Positions 22,260-31,229 of a stretch of 64,000 bases of DNA are shown here, piece after piece (position 1 is the first letter of the stretch; every line of letters starts with the position of its first letter). The stretch spans positions 49,607-113,606 of IMG/VR virus record IMGVR_UViG_3300018080_000123; one strand, given 5' to 3'. Source of the DNA: a virus. The notes under the pieces were generated by a model, which made no database searches, was not told the DNA's origin, and was given only the letters and a program-made list of their open reading frames with translations. The translations under genes and the position numbers were made by a program.

Positions 22260-23159
22260 TTATCGCTTACGTTGATGATGATAATGTATATAATCGGGGC
22301 CAACATATTCCATTTTGTCTTTTTCGGTGAAGCCCCAACCTTTTGGTAGTTCAACCAATCTATCTCTACAATTTGGATGAGTTGATCCAACCACTGGCTT
22401 CCACTCCGAAGCCTTCCTCCCATAATTTGTCCCATTTCTCATGAGATCGGTGAGCCGATATATTTTCGGAGTCCCGTCGGGATTAACATAAAACTTTCTA
22501 CAATAAGCGCAAAGAGCGGCGTCTCTAACAACCAACTTATAGACGTATGTTTCTTCGAGTTCTTGTTTCCCTTTATTTCTTTTTACAATAGCGTCCGCTG
22601 CCCCATAAGATTGAGCGTTATTCATTTCAGTAACTGCTACTCTACTCCAATCTCGCGCGAAGTCCCCAGTAGCTTCCCTCAGGTCTTTAACAATCTCTTG
22701 AATCTTCTTATCTTCCTCTATCGCGGTAACAAAAGCCGGCCTAATCCCTTCAGTCTGAATTATATTTCTGTATTCAAAATTTCCATCTCGAATTAGCCCT
22801 TCAACTTTTTGCTGAAACTGAGAGGACAGCTTTTGAACTGTCTGAGCCACGTTCTCTTTCACATGATCAACGGCATGTTTTTCAATATCACTAAGAGAAG
22901 GCTTTGGTTCTCTAATCTTCCAATCCTCGTGATCTACTGGGCCATACTCATACCCTTGAACGTTTCCTCGGGTCATCCCAGTTTTATAAGAATCAGCGAT
23001 ATAATCTTCATTTTTAGCAGTATCAAATCCTAGATCCTTTAACTCCTTAATTTCTTCATCAGATAGTTGATCGGGCCCTAGAGTACTTAGAATAAAATAA
23101 TTATGTCTTATCCTAATTCTCTCTTTAATGGCTTCAATTTTTGATTTATCAACAATCAT
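22260..23159 (-). CDS. Minor head protein, Mu gpF / SPP1 gp7-like
   Basis: 299 residues. The C-terminal half has the gpF pattern: DWSRVAVTEMNNAQSYGAADA, CAYCRKFY, and VVGSTHPNCRDRL, in which Cys and His residues are conserved in this head-morphogenesis family. The N-terminal half is helical. It follows the portal and a small gene, which is the standard location. It probably links portal and capsid or is injected; exact role varies among phages. Confidence 0.8.
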   Translation of the reverse strand: MIVDKSKIEAIKERIRIRHNYFILSTLGPDQLSDEEIKELKDLGFDTAKNEDYIADSYKTGMTRGNVQGYEYGPVDHEDWKIREPKPSLSDIEKHAVDHVKENVAQTVQKLSSQFQQKVEGLIRDGNFEYRNIIQTEGIRPAFVTAIEEDKKIQEIVKDLREATGDFARDWSRVAVTEMNNAQSYGAADAIVKRNKGKQELEETYVYKLVVRDAALCAYCRKFYVNPDGTPKIYRLTDLMRNGTNYGRKASEWKPVVGSTHPNCRDRLVELPKGWGFTEKDKMEYVGPDYIHYHHQRKR

Positions 23160-23377
23160 TAATAATTTCTCAACTCATCAATAATATCTTGAATTGATCT
23201 TTCAATCACGTCTTTTGCATATTGAGCGGACCACTTAAGTTCAATATCTCTCAACACCGGATCGTCGAACCTACTCGGATGAGCGTTTTCTGCTTTTTCA
23301 GAAAGAGCTTTAACAAGCTCCTCTTCAACAGACTCAGGAGTCTCTCCGGGTTCCAAAATGATTTTAATCTTAGCCAT
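23159..23377 (-). CDS. Hypothetical head-cluster protein, 72 aa
   Basis: Small acidic alpha/beta protein between portal and gpF-like genes, sharing one-base overlaps with both. Pattern: N-terminal strand (IKIILEPG), then helices. No family recognised. Confidence 0.75.
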   Translation of the reverse strand: MAKIKIILEPGETPESVEEELVKALSEKAENAHPSRFDDPVLRDIELKWSAQYAKDVIERSIQDIIDELRNY

Positions 23378-25101
23378 TATTTTTTATACCACTCTACTTT
23401 GATCAATTTAGGACTTTTACTTTTCTTGAGAGATCTTTGCATCTCTCCTTCAGGCTCTCCGGATTCTTCTTCATTCAGAGCTCCGAACCCCTGATCTTCT
23501 TCAGGGCCAAACTCTCCACCCTCTGGGATTGCTTCTTGTTTCTTCTCTGCTTCGAATTCGCCAAATTGAGAAATCCACTGAACGTATTGAGGGTCTAAAA
23601 TCAAATGCCCGCCTCTCTCTGGCCCCAAAGGCTCCATTCCATCCTCAGCTCGAATTTCATCAATAGTTTTTGAATACCTGACTTCTTTATTTTCTCTTTC
23701 GACTTCTTGAACTCTAGATTCTGCATCTAACCCAACAAACTCTAAACAAAATTCATTATTGACCTTATCAATAATTTCCTCATTAATCAGATCCTCAAAA
23801 AACCGAAGAAGCGGCCTCAGTCCTTTGTCTTTTGAATGCTTCATCCGGGTTTCGTTTTGAGACTGGAAAACTCCTCCAGGAGATCCGGCATCTTTAGCAA
23901 TATCGAACCCAATTTCCTCAGGGCTGATACAATAAATAGCACAAGCAATCTTAATAAGATAGTTCATCCAATTTGAATACTCGATATCTCTGTTAGATTG
24001 AGTTAGCGGAATCCACGAAATCTTATCAGAGCCTGCAAAAATCGGAGTTCTCCAACTATTAACATTCCCGCTCGTTTGGGCATCCCACTGCTGTCTTAAA
24101 GCTTTCAGTTTCCTCTGTGGAACGTCAGCTTGAAAATGAAGAATTCCTTTGGTAACATGCCCTTGAGTAAAGAAAAGCTTGTTATAGGTTTCTGCCTGTA
24201 GATGAGAAGTGATTGTTGATACCAATAGTTCTAGTTCTCCAACGGAGTACCCGTTTGCATAAATATCGTTAACGGGGTTCCCCATACGAAAAATAAGATC
24301 ATCCGCTGTAAATCCCCTGACTACTCTGTTATCAATAACTTGAGCATAAAGATTGTTGTTTTCCTGGGCCTCTTTTCTTTCTTCCTCGTTATCGGGTCTT
24401 GTAATGTTATTGTAAGATTGAGCCCCAGTAGCGGAGGCGGTAGAAGTGTCTTGCCCTTTGTTAGATGCAAATCTTATTGTTCCAGCGTCGACAGGTAAAA
24501 AATGATGAAGTTTATCTGCATTATCATGAATTTTTTCTATTGCGACCTGGTCATATGTGAGCCTGTCCCTAGCGGCTTTTCTCAAAAATACGTCAAGAGA
24601 TAAAAGCTCGGTCTGTGGGCGATCGTTCATATGTCCACAATTTGAAATAAACTCGGTTAGCTCATCAATAATTGCTTTATCTTGCTGTTCGAGTTCTTTG
24701 ATTTTATTTTCATCATCATCGAGACTTTGATCACGATCCCTCTTGCGCCTAATAATAAATCCTTCACTATATTTATTTTTCTGAGGTCGACTAAACAAGC
24801 AAAGCTGGTTGGTCCGAGTTTGAATAATTGAAGCTATGATAGTATCTCGATAGGACATTAACTTTAGAACATTGAAATCAATTCGAGTTGGTTTTTCTTT
24901 ATACCCAGCAGACTCATAGTAGGCATCATGAAGAGGAGCATAAAAAGATCGACGATAGAATCCGTCGTTGAAATCCATAAGCTCGTTATCTCGAGATTTC
25001 CGGACCATATCGGCTCTTGAATCAGAAATGTATTTTTCAAGACGAACGTCAGTTGCTTCTAGTATCTTTCCAATAAGTCCTTTTTTCTTCTCATCTGACA
25101 T
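23377..25101 (-). CDS. Portal protein
   Basis: 574 residues, the usual size. Portal character is shown by the YRDTIIASIIQTRTNQ entry helix, NVNSWRTPIFAGSDKI with the following IPLTQSNRDIEYSNWMN segment (wing and stem region), and FDIAKDAGSPGGVFQSQNE. The C-terminal acidic and basic tail ends in PKLIKVEWYKK. The gene sits between terminase and minor head genes. It forms the dodecameric DNA entry channel of the capsid. A GGAGATTAGAT site precedes ATG. Confidence 0.9.
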   Translation of the reverse strand: MSDEKKKGLIGKILEATDVRLEKYISDSRADMVRKSRDNELMDFNDGFYRRSFYAPLHDAYYESAGYKEKPTRIDFNVLKLMSYRDTIIASIIQTRTNQLCLFSRPQKNKYSEGFIIRRKRDRDQSLDDDENKIKELEQQDKAIIDELTEFISNCGHMNDRPQTELLSLDVFLRKAARDRLTYDQVAIEKIHDNADKLHHFLPVDAGTIRFASNKGQDTSTASATGAQSYNNITRPDNEEERKEAQENNNLYAQVIDNRVVRGFTADDLIFRMGNPVNDIYANGYSVGELELLVSTITSHLQAETYNKLFFTQGHVTKGILHFQADVPQRKLKALRQQWDAQTSGNVNSWRTPIFAGSDKISWIPLTQSNRDIEYSNWMNYLIKIACAIYCISPEEIGFDIAKDAGSPGGVFQSQNETRMKHSKDKGLRPLLRFFEDLINEEIIDKVNNEFCLEFVGLDAESRVQEVERENKEVRYSKTIDEIRAEDGMEPLGPERGGHLILDPQYVQWISQFGEFEAEKKQEAIPEGGEFGPEEDQGFGALNEEESGEPEGEMQRSLKKSKSPKLIKVEWYKK

Positions 25102-25133
25102 ATCTAATCTCCAATCCTTGTGTATAATCTATC

Positions 25134-25162
25134 ATTATAGCGGAATTCCATACAACTTTAAA
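25134..25162 (-). promoter_or_regulatory. Possible promoter for the portal operon
   Basis: TATAAT (25134-25139) 33 bases before the portal start, with TTTAAA at 17 bases upstream. The -35 match is weak but is similar to the arrangement before the prohead protease, so the two could be one late class. Confidence 0.4.
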
Positions 25163-25175
25163 TTATTCAACCATG

Positions 25176-27071
25176 TCAAAACGCGAAATTAAAGCCTCCA
25201 TCGTCGTCGTCGTCGTTGTTGTCTTCAAAATCCGCTCTGTTATCATAAATTGGCTTTCCAGTTAGCTGTCCAATTTCTTCCGGAGTTGGCGCTTTGTCAA
25301 ATTTTCTGGTTTGGGCGTTCCCGTGGCTCTCAGCAAAATTAAATTCTGGCGTTCCAATTCCTAAAGTAGAATGTAATGGATATCTAATTGCGTCTGGCGC
25401 GTGAGAGTATTCATGGGCATATTCCCCATCAATTACATTTCCCGCGCTGTCCAGTTTATGATGGAACTTATGAATGCATAGCTTTAAATACTCACAAGAT
25501 TCGTGAACAAACAGTCGAGTATTCTCGGTTCCAGGAATTCTGATTAAATTTCTGACAGTAGAGATCCCAGGGCGAACATCTTTGACAACATTCTCTTTCA
25601 TTCCGTCCTTTGCGCCTCTTTGGATGTTTCCCCCGTACCTTTTTGGTCCTGCACAATGAAAGCCTGCTTTTCGGAGAGATTTTATTCCGCTAGGATTCTC
25701 TGTGTCGGCATAAATTGTCTCAATTTTGTATCTTCCCCACTGTTGTTTAAAGTATAGGGCAAATTCCTCGTCTGTCATTTCTGGACTCATCAAAGCGATT
25801 TCTTTAACAATATAGACTCTTTGTCTTCCATCGACATAGATCAAATATGCAACCATAGGGTCAGTAAAACCAAAATCAATTCCTACAATTGGGAAAACAC
25901 TATGATCTTCAAACGTTTTTACAAGCTCTTCTTCGGTAATCTCATGATCTGGAGATTCTCCAGTGAAAATCTCATACATTTGAGTGTATGTTTTGATATT
26001 TTTATAGTCTCTCCAATCACTATATACTAAACCTGTAGAAGGAGGTTGCTTGCATAAGAACTGAGCAATGGCCATTTGCTCGTCATTTGACTCAAAAAGC
26101 TTCATCTGGACATAATCACATGTCTTAAGCCACTTACTCTTCGATTTTTGCTTCTTTGAATGAGTTCTACATGCAGCAAAAATTTTACAATTTTTTAAAC
26201 ATCCTTCATACCCATCAAACCTCTCATATCTTTTTTGATCATCGGGAGGAAGACTTTTGAAATCCTCTTCCGACTGAGAGATAAGAGTATCCCTTTTTAC
26301 ATAAATAGGAATCTTTTTAGTCCCCGACCTGCTCTCAGGACACCTCTCCATAATATCAATAATATTCCAATGAAATACTTTGACACCTTTTTGAGGCGCT
26401 TCATCGATTTCTTTTTGAACCAATCCAAACGCCGACTTCCGAACAGAGATGCCAAAAGTAATAGGGGGGCGGCCATCGGGCATATTAATAGGAATGCTAT
26501 CAATATCACTGTACGCGGAAACGTCTTGCACGACATCAATTTCATCCTTACAAACTAACGATTGGTGAGGCCCTTGCACTCTTTTTTTAGTACAGGGCAT
26601 TGTTTCTAAAATAGCTCCTTTTTTTGTCACAGTCTTTTCTAATATAGAACTTTCAACCAACTCCCATATAAGAGAATTTCGCTTTATATATGGTTGAAAA
26701 TAATCATTGTAACAATGCTTTACATGAGACTCTCCTGCAGCAATATGACAAGATCCTCTACTGTCATGAGTAAGAGATAACAGCTCTACAATTGCAGCAT
26801 TCAAAGTTTTAAAGCCCGAACGGCAGGCATACCATAAAGATTTGGTGAAACGCTCTTCTGGAGAAATTGTGTTCCAATAAAGCATACTCCTATACAATTC
26901 CCATACCATATGCATTGGATTACTATTAGAGTCGGGATCAACGGTACAATCGGGGAGATCGGCCTTAAGAAAAAACTTAATCCAATTCCGCAATTCCCTT
27001 TTAGTCTTGCACGGGCGATCCCTTAGGGTCCTTAGGGTCGCTAGTGTTTTGTCGCTTTTCTGATCGCTCAT
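25176..27071 (-). CDS. terL: Terminase large subunit
   Basis: 631 residues. The ATPase has a variant Walker A (CRSGFKT, 83-89) and Walker B (LVCKDE, 172-177). The RNase H-like nuclease has D399 in VGIDFGFTDP, D456 in YADTENPSG and the Asp of HAPDAIRY. Between them is an insertion with four cysteines (C291, C295, C301, C319), a possible zinc site not typical of the family. The C-terminus is a run of Asp residues. It cuts and packages genome concatemers with the portal. It overlaps the small subunit by 71 bases. Confidence 0.92.
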   Translation of the reverse strand: MSDQKSDKTLATLRTLRDRPCKTKRELRNWIKFFLKADLPDCTVDPDSNSNPMHMVWELYRSMLYWNTISPEERFTKSLWYACRSGFKTLNAAIVELLSLTHDSRGSCHIAAGESHVKHCYNDYFQPYIKRNSLIWELVESSILEKTVTKKGAILETMPCTKKRVQGPHQSLVCKDEIDVVQDVSAYSDIDSIPINMPDGRPPITFGISVRKSAFGLVQKEIDEAPQKGVKVFHWNIIDIMERCPESRSGTKKIPIYVKRDTLISQSEEDFKSLPPDDQKRYERFDGYEGCLKNCKIFAACRTHSKKQKSKSKWLKTCDYVQMKLFESNDEQMAIAQFLCKQPPSTGLVYSDWRDYKNIKTYTQMYEIFTGESPDHEITEEELVKTFEDHSVFPIVGIDFGFTDPMVAYLIYVDGRQRVYIVKEIALMSPEMTDEEFALYFKQQWGRYKIETIYADTENPSGIKSLRKAGFHCAGPKRYGGNIQRGAKDGMKENVVKDVRPGISTVRNLIRIPGTENTRLFVHESCEYLKLCIHKFHHKLDSAGNVIDGEYAHEYSHAPDAIRYPLHSTLGIGTPEFNFAESHGNAQTRKFDKAPTPEEIGQLTGKPIYDNRADFEDNNDDDDDGGFNFAF

Positions 27072-27654
27072 TATTATCCAATAGTTTGGTTTCTTTTACT
27101 TCTTTAAATTCTGCATCTACGATGTCATCCGCCAGTACCTCGAGCAAACGATCTGCTTTTTCATCGCTAATCTCTATTTTTTCATATATATCAACATTAA
27201 CTTGTTTTCTTTCCACTCCATCGTTTTCAATCAAGTATAGGGTCTTAACGAGCTTTTCAAAATCGCCAATGTCAGAAACAAAATTAATAAGTTGAAGATA
27301 GCCAAAATCTTTGTCTTCTTTATTTTGACCTTCTCTAATACGTTTTTCAATATCAGAGATGCGCGAAGCCGTTAAATCGATCAGCTTTCCTGTTGCTTCG
27401 AAAACTTGTTGTTTGAGTTCAAGAATCTTTTTATCGTTCTGAGCTCGAACTTTCTCAAGAATTTTACCTTTGCGATCCATCCATTTTTCCTCGTCCCTCA
27501 TATTATAAATTGTCTGAACATCACAATCGTATTGAAGAGCCAATTGCGTATACGTTTTATTATTTTCCATCCAGTCCTTAAAAATAAGCTCACGCGTTTC
27601 AGGCGAATGCTTATGTTTAGGGCCGACAGCTTTCTTTTTTGATTTCCTGCCCAT
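27001..27654 (-). CDS. terS: Terminase small subunit
   Basis: 217 residues. N-terminal helix-turn-helix (about 18-60: PETRELIFKDWMEN, YTQLALQYDCDVQTIYNMRD) typical of DNA-recognition subunits, then a long helical oligomerisation region and an acidic and polar tail. It sits directly upstream of the large subunit. ATG at 27654 is preferred over an adjacent TTG. Confidence 0.8.
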   Translation of the reverse strand: MGRKSKKKAVGPKHKHSPETRELIFKDWMENNKTYTQLALQYDCDVQTIYNMRDEEKWMDRKGKILEKVRAQNDKKILELKQQVFEATGKLIDLTASRISDIEKRIREGQNKEDKDFGYLQLINFVSDIGDFEKLVKTLYLIENDGVERKQVNVDIYEKIEISDEKADRLLEVLADDIVDAEFKEVKETKLLDNNERSEKRQNTSDPKDPKGSPVQD

Positions 27655-28171
27655 CAATTTTCTTCTTAATCTCTTTTATATGATCAAAATACTCAGTTGC
27701 CTCTTTAATGATTTCAGGGTTTGAGACATTTGACCCCGTTTTATAAAACCCAAGCCAAGAATTTGGATGCCGAATCTTGTACGTAAGTTTAAGATGTCGT
27801 AAGATCTTGCAGGCAACATCCAAATTATAATCAAAATCACTCAATAGGCGATCCGGATTAAGTTTCATTCTCCAAATATTAGTAACGTTGATTTGATAAC
27901 AACCATAATCAATTATATGCCCGTTCTCGTTTTTTCCTTTTTTATATTTGCATAGGGTGCTTTCCTTGAATGCGATGGCAGTTAAGTTTTTCCAGTCTAA
28001 TCTATATTTTTTAGCATATAGATAAATTGACTTTGCCATATCGTAAGCCTCGTCACAAGAAATATTAGGCCTTAGTTTCATAATAGAAGAAGTAATCGGT
28101 AATTCGCACTTAGATCCTGCAAATCCCGGTGAGCTAAGCAAGGCAAATAATAGAATCAAAGAGTACTTCAT
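27617..28171 (-). CDS. Secreted lytic transglycosylase (SLT domain)
   Basis: 184 residues. Residues 1-18 form a classic Sec signal peptide ending in GFA before GS. The SLT fold follows, with catalytic Glu in AFKESTLC and the DYGCYQINVTN motif. The enzyme would cleave peptidoglycan in the periplasm, either as an endolysin exported by Sec or as a local wall-opening enzyme. Its location beside the terminase and away from the holin-like genes at 35.4-35.9 kb is unusual. It overlaps the terminase small subunit by 38 bases. Confidence 0.85.
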   Translation of the reverse strand: MKYSLILLFALLSSPGFAGSKCELPITSSIMKLRPNISCDEAYDMAKSIYLYAKKYRLDWKNLTAIAFKESTLCKYKKGKNENGHIIDYGCYQINVTNIWRMKLNPDRLLSDFDYNLDVACKILRHLKLTYKIRHPNSWLGFYKTGSNVSNPEIIKEATEYFDHIKEIKKKIDGQEIKKESCRP

Positions 28172-28470
28172 TACTTTTTATACACCTTAAATTCGCATTT
28201 CAGATCATATGCAGCCGTAAGTGGAGCTAAAGCAGTAAACAATCTATCTCGAATCCGGCTTTTACTCCGAAAAATCATGCTCCATCGAGACAAAAAAAGC
28301 CTAACAACAATACTTCTCTCTTTTTTATCCAGCGAGAAATGAGCCGATTTTACAGCTCCATCGCACATCAAAGCTAATCCTAGAATACAGTCTACAACGG
28401 GACCGGAATCAATCTGATCGTGATCAATAAGCCACTTAATACTCTCATTTATAAATCGTTCATCTTGCAT
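28171..28470 (-). CDS. Hypothetical protein, 99 aa
   Basis: Alpha/beta-looking protein with an Arg-rich C-terminal half; starts inside the end of the RuvC-like gene, with AGGAG six bases upstream, and its stop overlaps the transglycosylase start. No motif recognised. Confidence 0.75.
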   Translation of the reverse strand: MQDERFINESIKWLIDHDQIDSGPVVDCILGLALMCDGAVKSAHFSLDKKERSIVVRLFLSRWSMIFRSKSRIRDRLFTALAPLTAAYDLKCEFKVYKK

Positions 28471-29057
28471 CTTTGGCTCCTAAGATATGCTAATCCAACA
28501 AGAATAGCGTCACACACGTCGTTATCTTTCATTTTCATATTAAGATTATACAATTTATTGACCATTCTCACGGACAGGTGTTTTTTTGTAATTTTGCCCC
28601 TGGCCTTCTTGCCTTCCTTTTTAGCTTTTCTAATATCAGCATTATTCTGCTTATCTTCTTTTGACATATACAAGCCCATAGTTTGGCGCCACTTTGATGT
28701 ATCTAAATAAATAACTCGGATTTCTTCATCCCTACAAACATCAACAACCAAACAATGTATGAATTCAAGCATTTTTTGAGCAAATCTATTTTTCCCTTTG
28801 TTAGTTTCTTCTATCACAACCACATCGGGAATAAACTTATGATATACGTCAAAAATATTGAGCATCATCCTTTTAGCAGCATCAACATAATTAAACGGAT
28901 ACCCTTCTTCTTCGGTATTATAAGGAGCATTTTTTCCCCATACCTTCTGAACAATGGTTCCGTGGTCAACAAGTTTCTCTTCCTCGTCTATGATAGCCCA
29001 CCCCGTTTGAGTAGAGATATCCAGAGCTAAAATTCTATGCAATTTTTGATATTCCAT
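28449..29057 (-). CDS. RuvC-like Holliday junction resolvase
   Basis: RNase H-fold nuclease. The four acidic residues are D13 in ILALDISTQTG, E83/E84 in VVIEETNKG, and D180/D183 in DNDVCDAI. Start at 29057 has TGGAAAAACGAG upstream; the longer frame to 29117 is unlikely. It would resolve recombination or branched replication structures before packaging, fitting the adjacent gp46/gp47 and UvsX genes. Confidence 0.8.
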   Translation of the reverse strand: MEYQKLHRILALDISTQTGWAIIDEEEKLVDHGTIVQKVWGKNAPYNTEEEGYPFNYVDAAKRMMLNIFDVYHKFIPDVVVIEETNKGKNRFAQKMLEFIHCLVVDVCRDEEIRVIYLDTSKWRQTMGLYMSKEDKQNNADIRKAKKEGKKARGKITKKHLSVRMVNKLYNLNMKMKDNDVCDAILVGLAYLRSQRCKMNDL

Positions 29058-30882
29058 CTCGTTTTTCCACGGATAGCGTGTTATCGACCAAATCCTTTGT
29101 GGCGTTAAAATGATCAATAATGAAAATATTTTCTCTTTCTTGTTTCAGGCGATTCAATAAATCAACGATTAGCTCTCGTCCGTTCTCATCGAGCCCCTCA
29201 AACACCTCATCCAGAAACATGAAATTAAATGTCTTATGGCTTCGGTTGGCCACAATATTTGATAATGCAAAACTTACTGCTAGTTCGATCCTCTTTTTCT
29301 CGCCGCCAGATAGGGATTCAAAATCTCTCTGAACATTATCCATCACAATAGATGTACTAAACTTTTGCTTAATTTCTCCCTTTGAATCGGTCGTTTCGGT
29401 CTCAAACGATACGCGAACATCTGCATTAAACAAAGTCTGAACATAATCATTAACGTTATCATTTAGCTCGTTGACAACAGTATCAAATACATGATACTTA
29501 ATATTTTTGTAAAGATCTTTTAAGGTAATGTAATACTGTTGGCTTTCGTTTTTCTCTTTCACTTCATCATTTAACTTTTGCAACTCGCTTTCGACTTTTT
29601 TAATACTTTCTTGACAGCTTTTCAACAAATCCCAAAAACGATTGGTTTCGTGACCGATTTTTTCTAAATCGCCGATAAGCCTGCTCCAAATTCCGCGAGC
29701 GGATTCGAGATTGGACAAATACATTTCTTTATGGCGAATCTTTTCTTGAACATCTCTTTTTGCCCGTTCGGCTTTCTCAATTTTTTCTTTAACGAGAGGT
29801 TCAAATGTTAACAACTCTTTACACTCTGTCATTTTTTCAAGAATTTGCTGTAGCTCTTGATCAAGAACTCTAAGCTCTCCCCGAGCCTTTTCAATTTCTT
29901 TTCGTTGATGCTCTTCATTGATCGGCTGTTTACAGCGAGGACAATCTCCTTCTAAAGAAGAAAGCTGTTCTATCTCTCGCTTTTTATTGTTTGACAACTC
30001 CAGTAGCACACTTTTTCTGTTAGCGTAGCTACTATTTAGATTATGAACCTCCGCGAGAATGTTAATTTTATTTTTGTATTTTTGTATTTTTTGATCAAAG
30101 TCAACACTTTGCTCCTTAATAGAATTTTCAAGAATTGCAACATCTTCTTCTATCTTCTTAATAGCTTGGGACTGTTTTTCAATTTCTACTTCTTTTTCAT
30201 CCAGTTTGCGCTTTTTATCGGTCTCAAATCCCTCATATGCAATTTCAAAGCTTTTATACTCTCTCTCCAGCTTTTGTTTACTTTCCGTCATAAAGGAAAT
30301 CTTCTGACTCAACATCTCTAATCCCACAGAAGAAGTTCCCAGAGCCTCATGTGCTATTTTATAAGCTTTATCAAAATCATCTAAGCTAATCAACTCGGTT
30401 AAAATCTTAACTTTTTCCCCGTCGCTGGCAGAAACAAAACGAGACTTAGCATTTTGACAGAAATAAACCGAATTAACAAAAATATCATATGACAATCCTA
30501 GAGTATTCTCAATGACCTTTTGAAGTTCGTCTTTATCTTTTCCTAGCTCTTGCTGCCCATTAATTGTAAGATTTAATATGGTAGGCTTCCTTCCTCTTTC
30601 AATTTTATATATATTGCCGTGATCTTCGACTTCCATACTCACAAAAAGATCTTTCTTTTTCTTTTTGTTAATTAGTTCATCTACCTTAACAGATCGAGGA
30701 ATTTTTCCTGTAAATGCATAGCATATTGCGTCGGGGATAGCTGTCTTTCCGGCTCCGTTAGCGGAGTCCTCGTCATAGTTCCATCCTTTAATCAAATGAA
30801 GGCCTTGATCAAAAATTGCATGATCTAAATTAAGCTCTTCAAAGCTCCAAAAATTTTTAGCGCTGAGACTTAAAACTCTCAT
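29035..30882 (-). CDS. SbcC / T4 gp46-like recombination ATPase
   Basis: 615 residues. Walker A ANGAGKTA is near the N-terminus. Two long coiled coils flank a zinc hook CPRC. The ABC signature SLSGGEKKRIELA and Walker B FMFLDEVFEGLDE are near the C-terminus. It partners with the SbcD/gp47-like nuclease to process double-strand ends. GGAGG seven bases before ATG at 30882 and an ATGA overlap fix the start; a 15-residue longer frame is rejected. Confidence 0.93.
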   Translation of the reverse strand: MRVLSLSAKNFWSFEELNLDHAIFDQGLHLIKGWNYDEDSANGAGKTAIPDAICYAFTGKIPRSVKVDELINKKKKKDLFVSMEVEDHGNIYKIERGRKPTILNLTINGQQELGKDKDELQKVIENTLGLSYDIFVNSVYFCQNAKSRFVSASDGEKVKILTELISLDDFDKAYKIAHEALGTSSVGLEMLSQKISFMTESKQKLEREYKSFEIAYEGFETDKKRKLDEKEVEIEKQSQAIKKIEEDVAILENSIKEQSVDFDQKIQKYKNKINILAEVHNLNSSYANRKSVLLELSNNKKREIEQLSSLEGDCPRCKQPINEEHQRKEIEKARGELRVLDQELQQILEKMTECKELLTFEPLVKEKIEKAERAKRDVQEKIRHKEMYLSNLESARGIWSRLIGDLEKIGHETNRFWDLLKSCQESIKKVESELQKLNDEVKEKNESQQYYITLKDLYKNIKYHVFDTVVNELNDNVNDYVQTLFNADVRVSFETETTDSKGEIKQKFSTSIVMDNVQRDFESLSGGEKKRIELAVSFALSNIVANRSHKTFNFMFLDEVFEGLDENGRELIVDLLNRLKQERENIFIIDHFNATKDLVDNTLSVEKRDGISKIA

Positions 30883-31229
30883 TCGTAGTCCTCCATCTTT
30901 TTTGGAGTTCCGTCTTCCCTCAACCAACCCTGCTCTTTTGCATATTTGGTCCCATATTTGGCAACCAGATCGGGCAGCTCATATTTAACGTGATGTTCTT
31001 TGGTTCGTCTTTTCATAATCGAATTCAGGTCTTTTTTAATCTGTTTATTTCTATAGGAATCGGCCTGCTCTTTAACGATAGCATTAGAAACAATAGCAGC
31101 TTTTTTCTTCATCGAAGTTCCACACTTACTACATACAGGACAAACATAGCTGTTTTCTTCTTCACGGGTCTTGAAGAGTTTTCTTTTTTCTTCTGCGCAC
31201 TTATCGCATACATATATTCTAATTGGCAT
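30879..31229 (-). CDS. Zinc-ribbon protein between the gp46- and gp47-like genes, 116 aa
   Basis: N-terminal CDKC and CPVCSKCG form a regulatory-type zinc ribbon like FmdB; the C-terminal 60 residues are basic and helical (KYELPDLVAKYGTKYA). Overlaps the upstream nuclease gene by 11 bases. Conserved placement between recombination subunits hints at a recombination accessory function, but that is inference. Confidence 0.7.
   Translation of the reverse strand: MPIRIYVCDKCAEEKRKLFKTREEENSYVCPVCSKCGTSMKKKAAIVSNAIVKEQADSYRNKQIKKDLNSIMKRRTKEHHVKYELPDLVAKYGTKYAKEQGWLREDGTPKKMEDYE

Noticed and set aside
25197-25225. GTCGTC-type microsatellite at the terminase end
   Set aside because: Read on the minus strand it encodes the Asp-rich C-terminal tail of the large terminase, in frame, so it is ordinary coding sequence.
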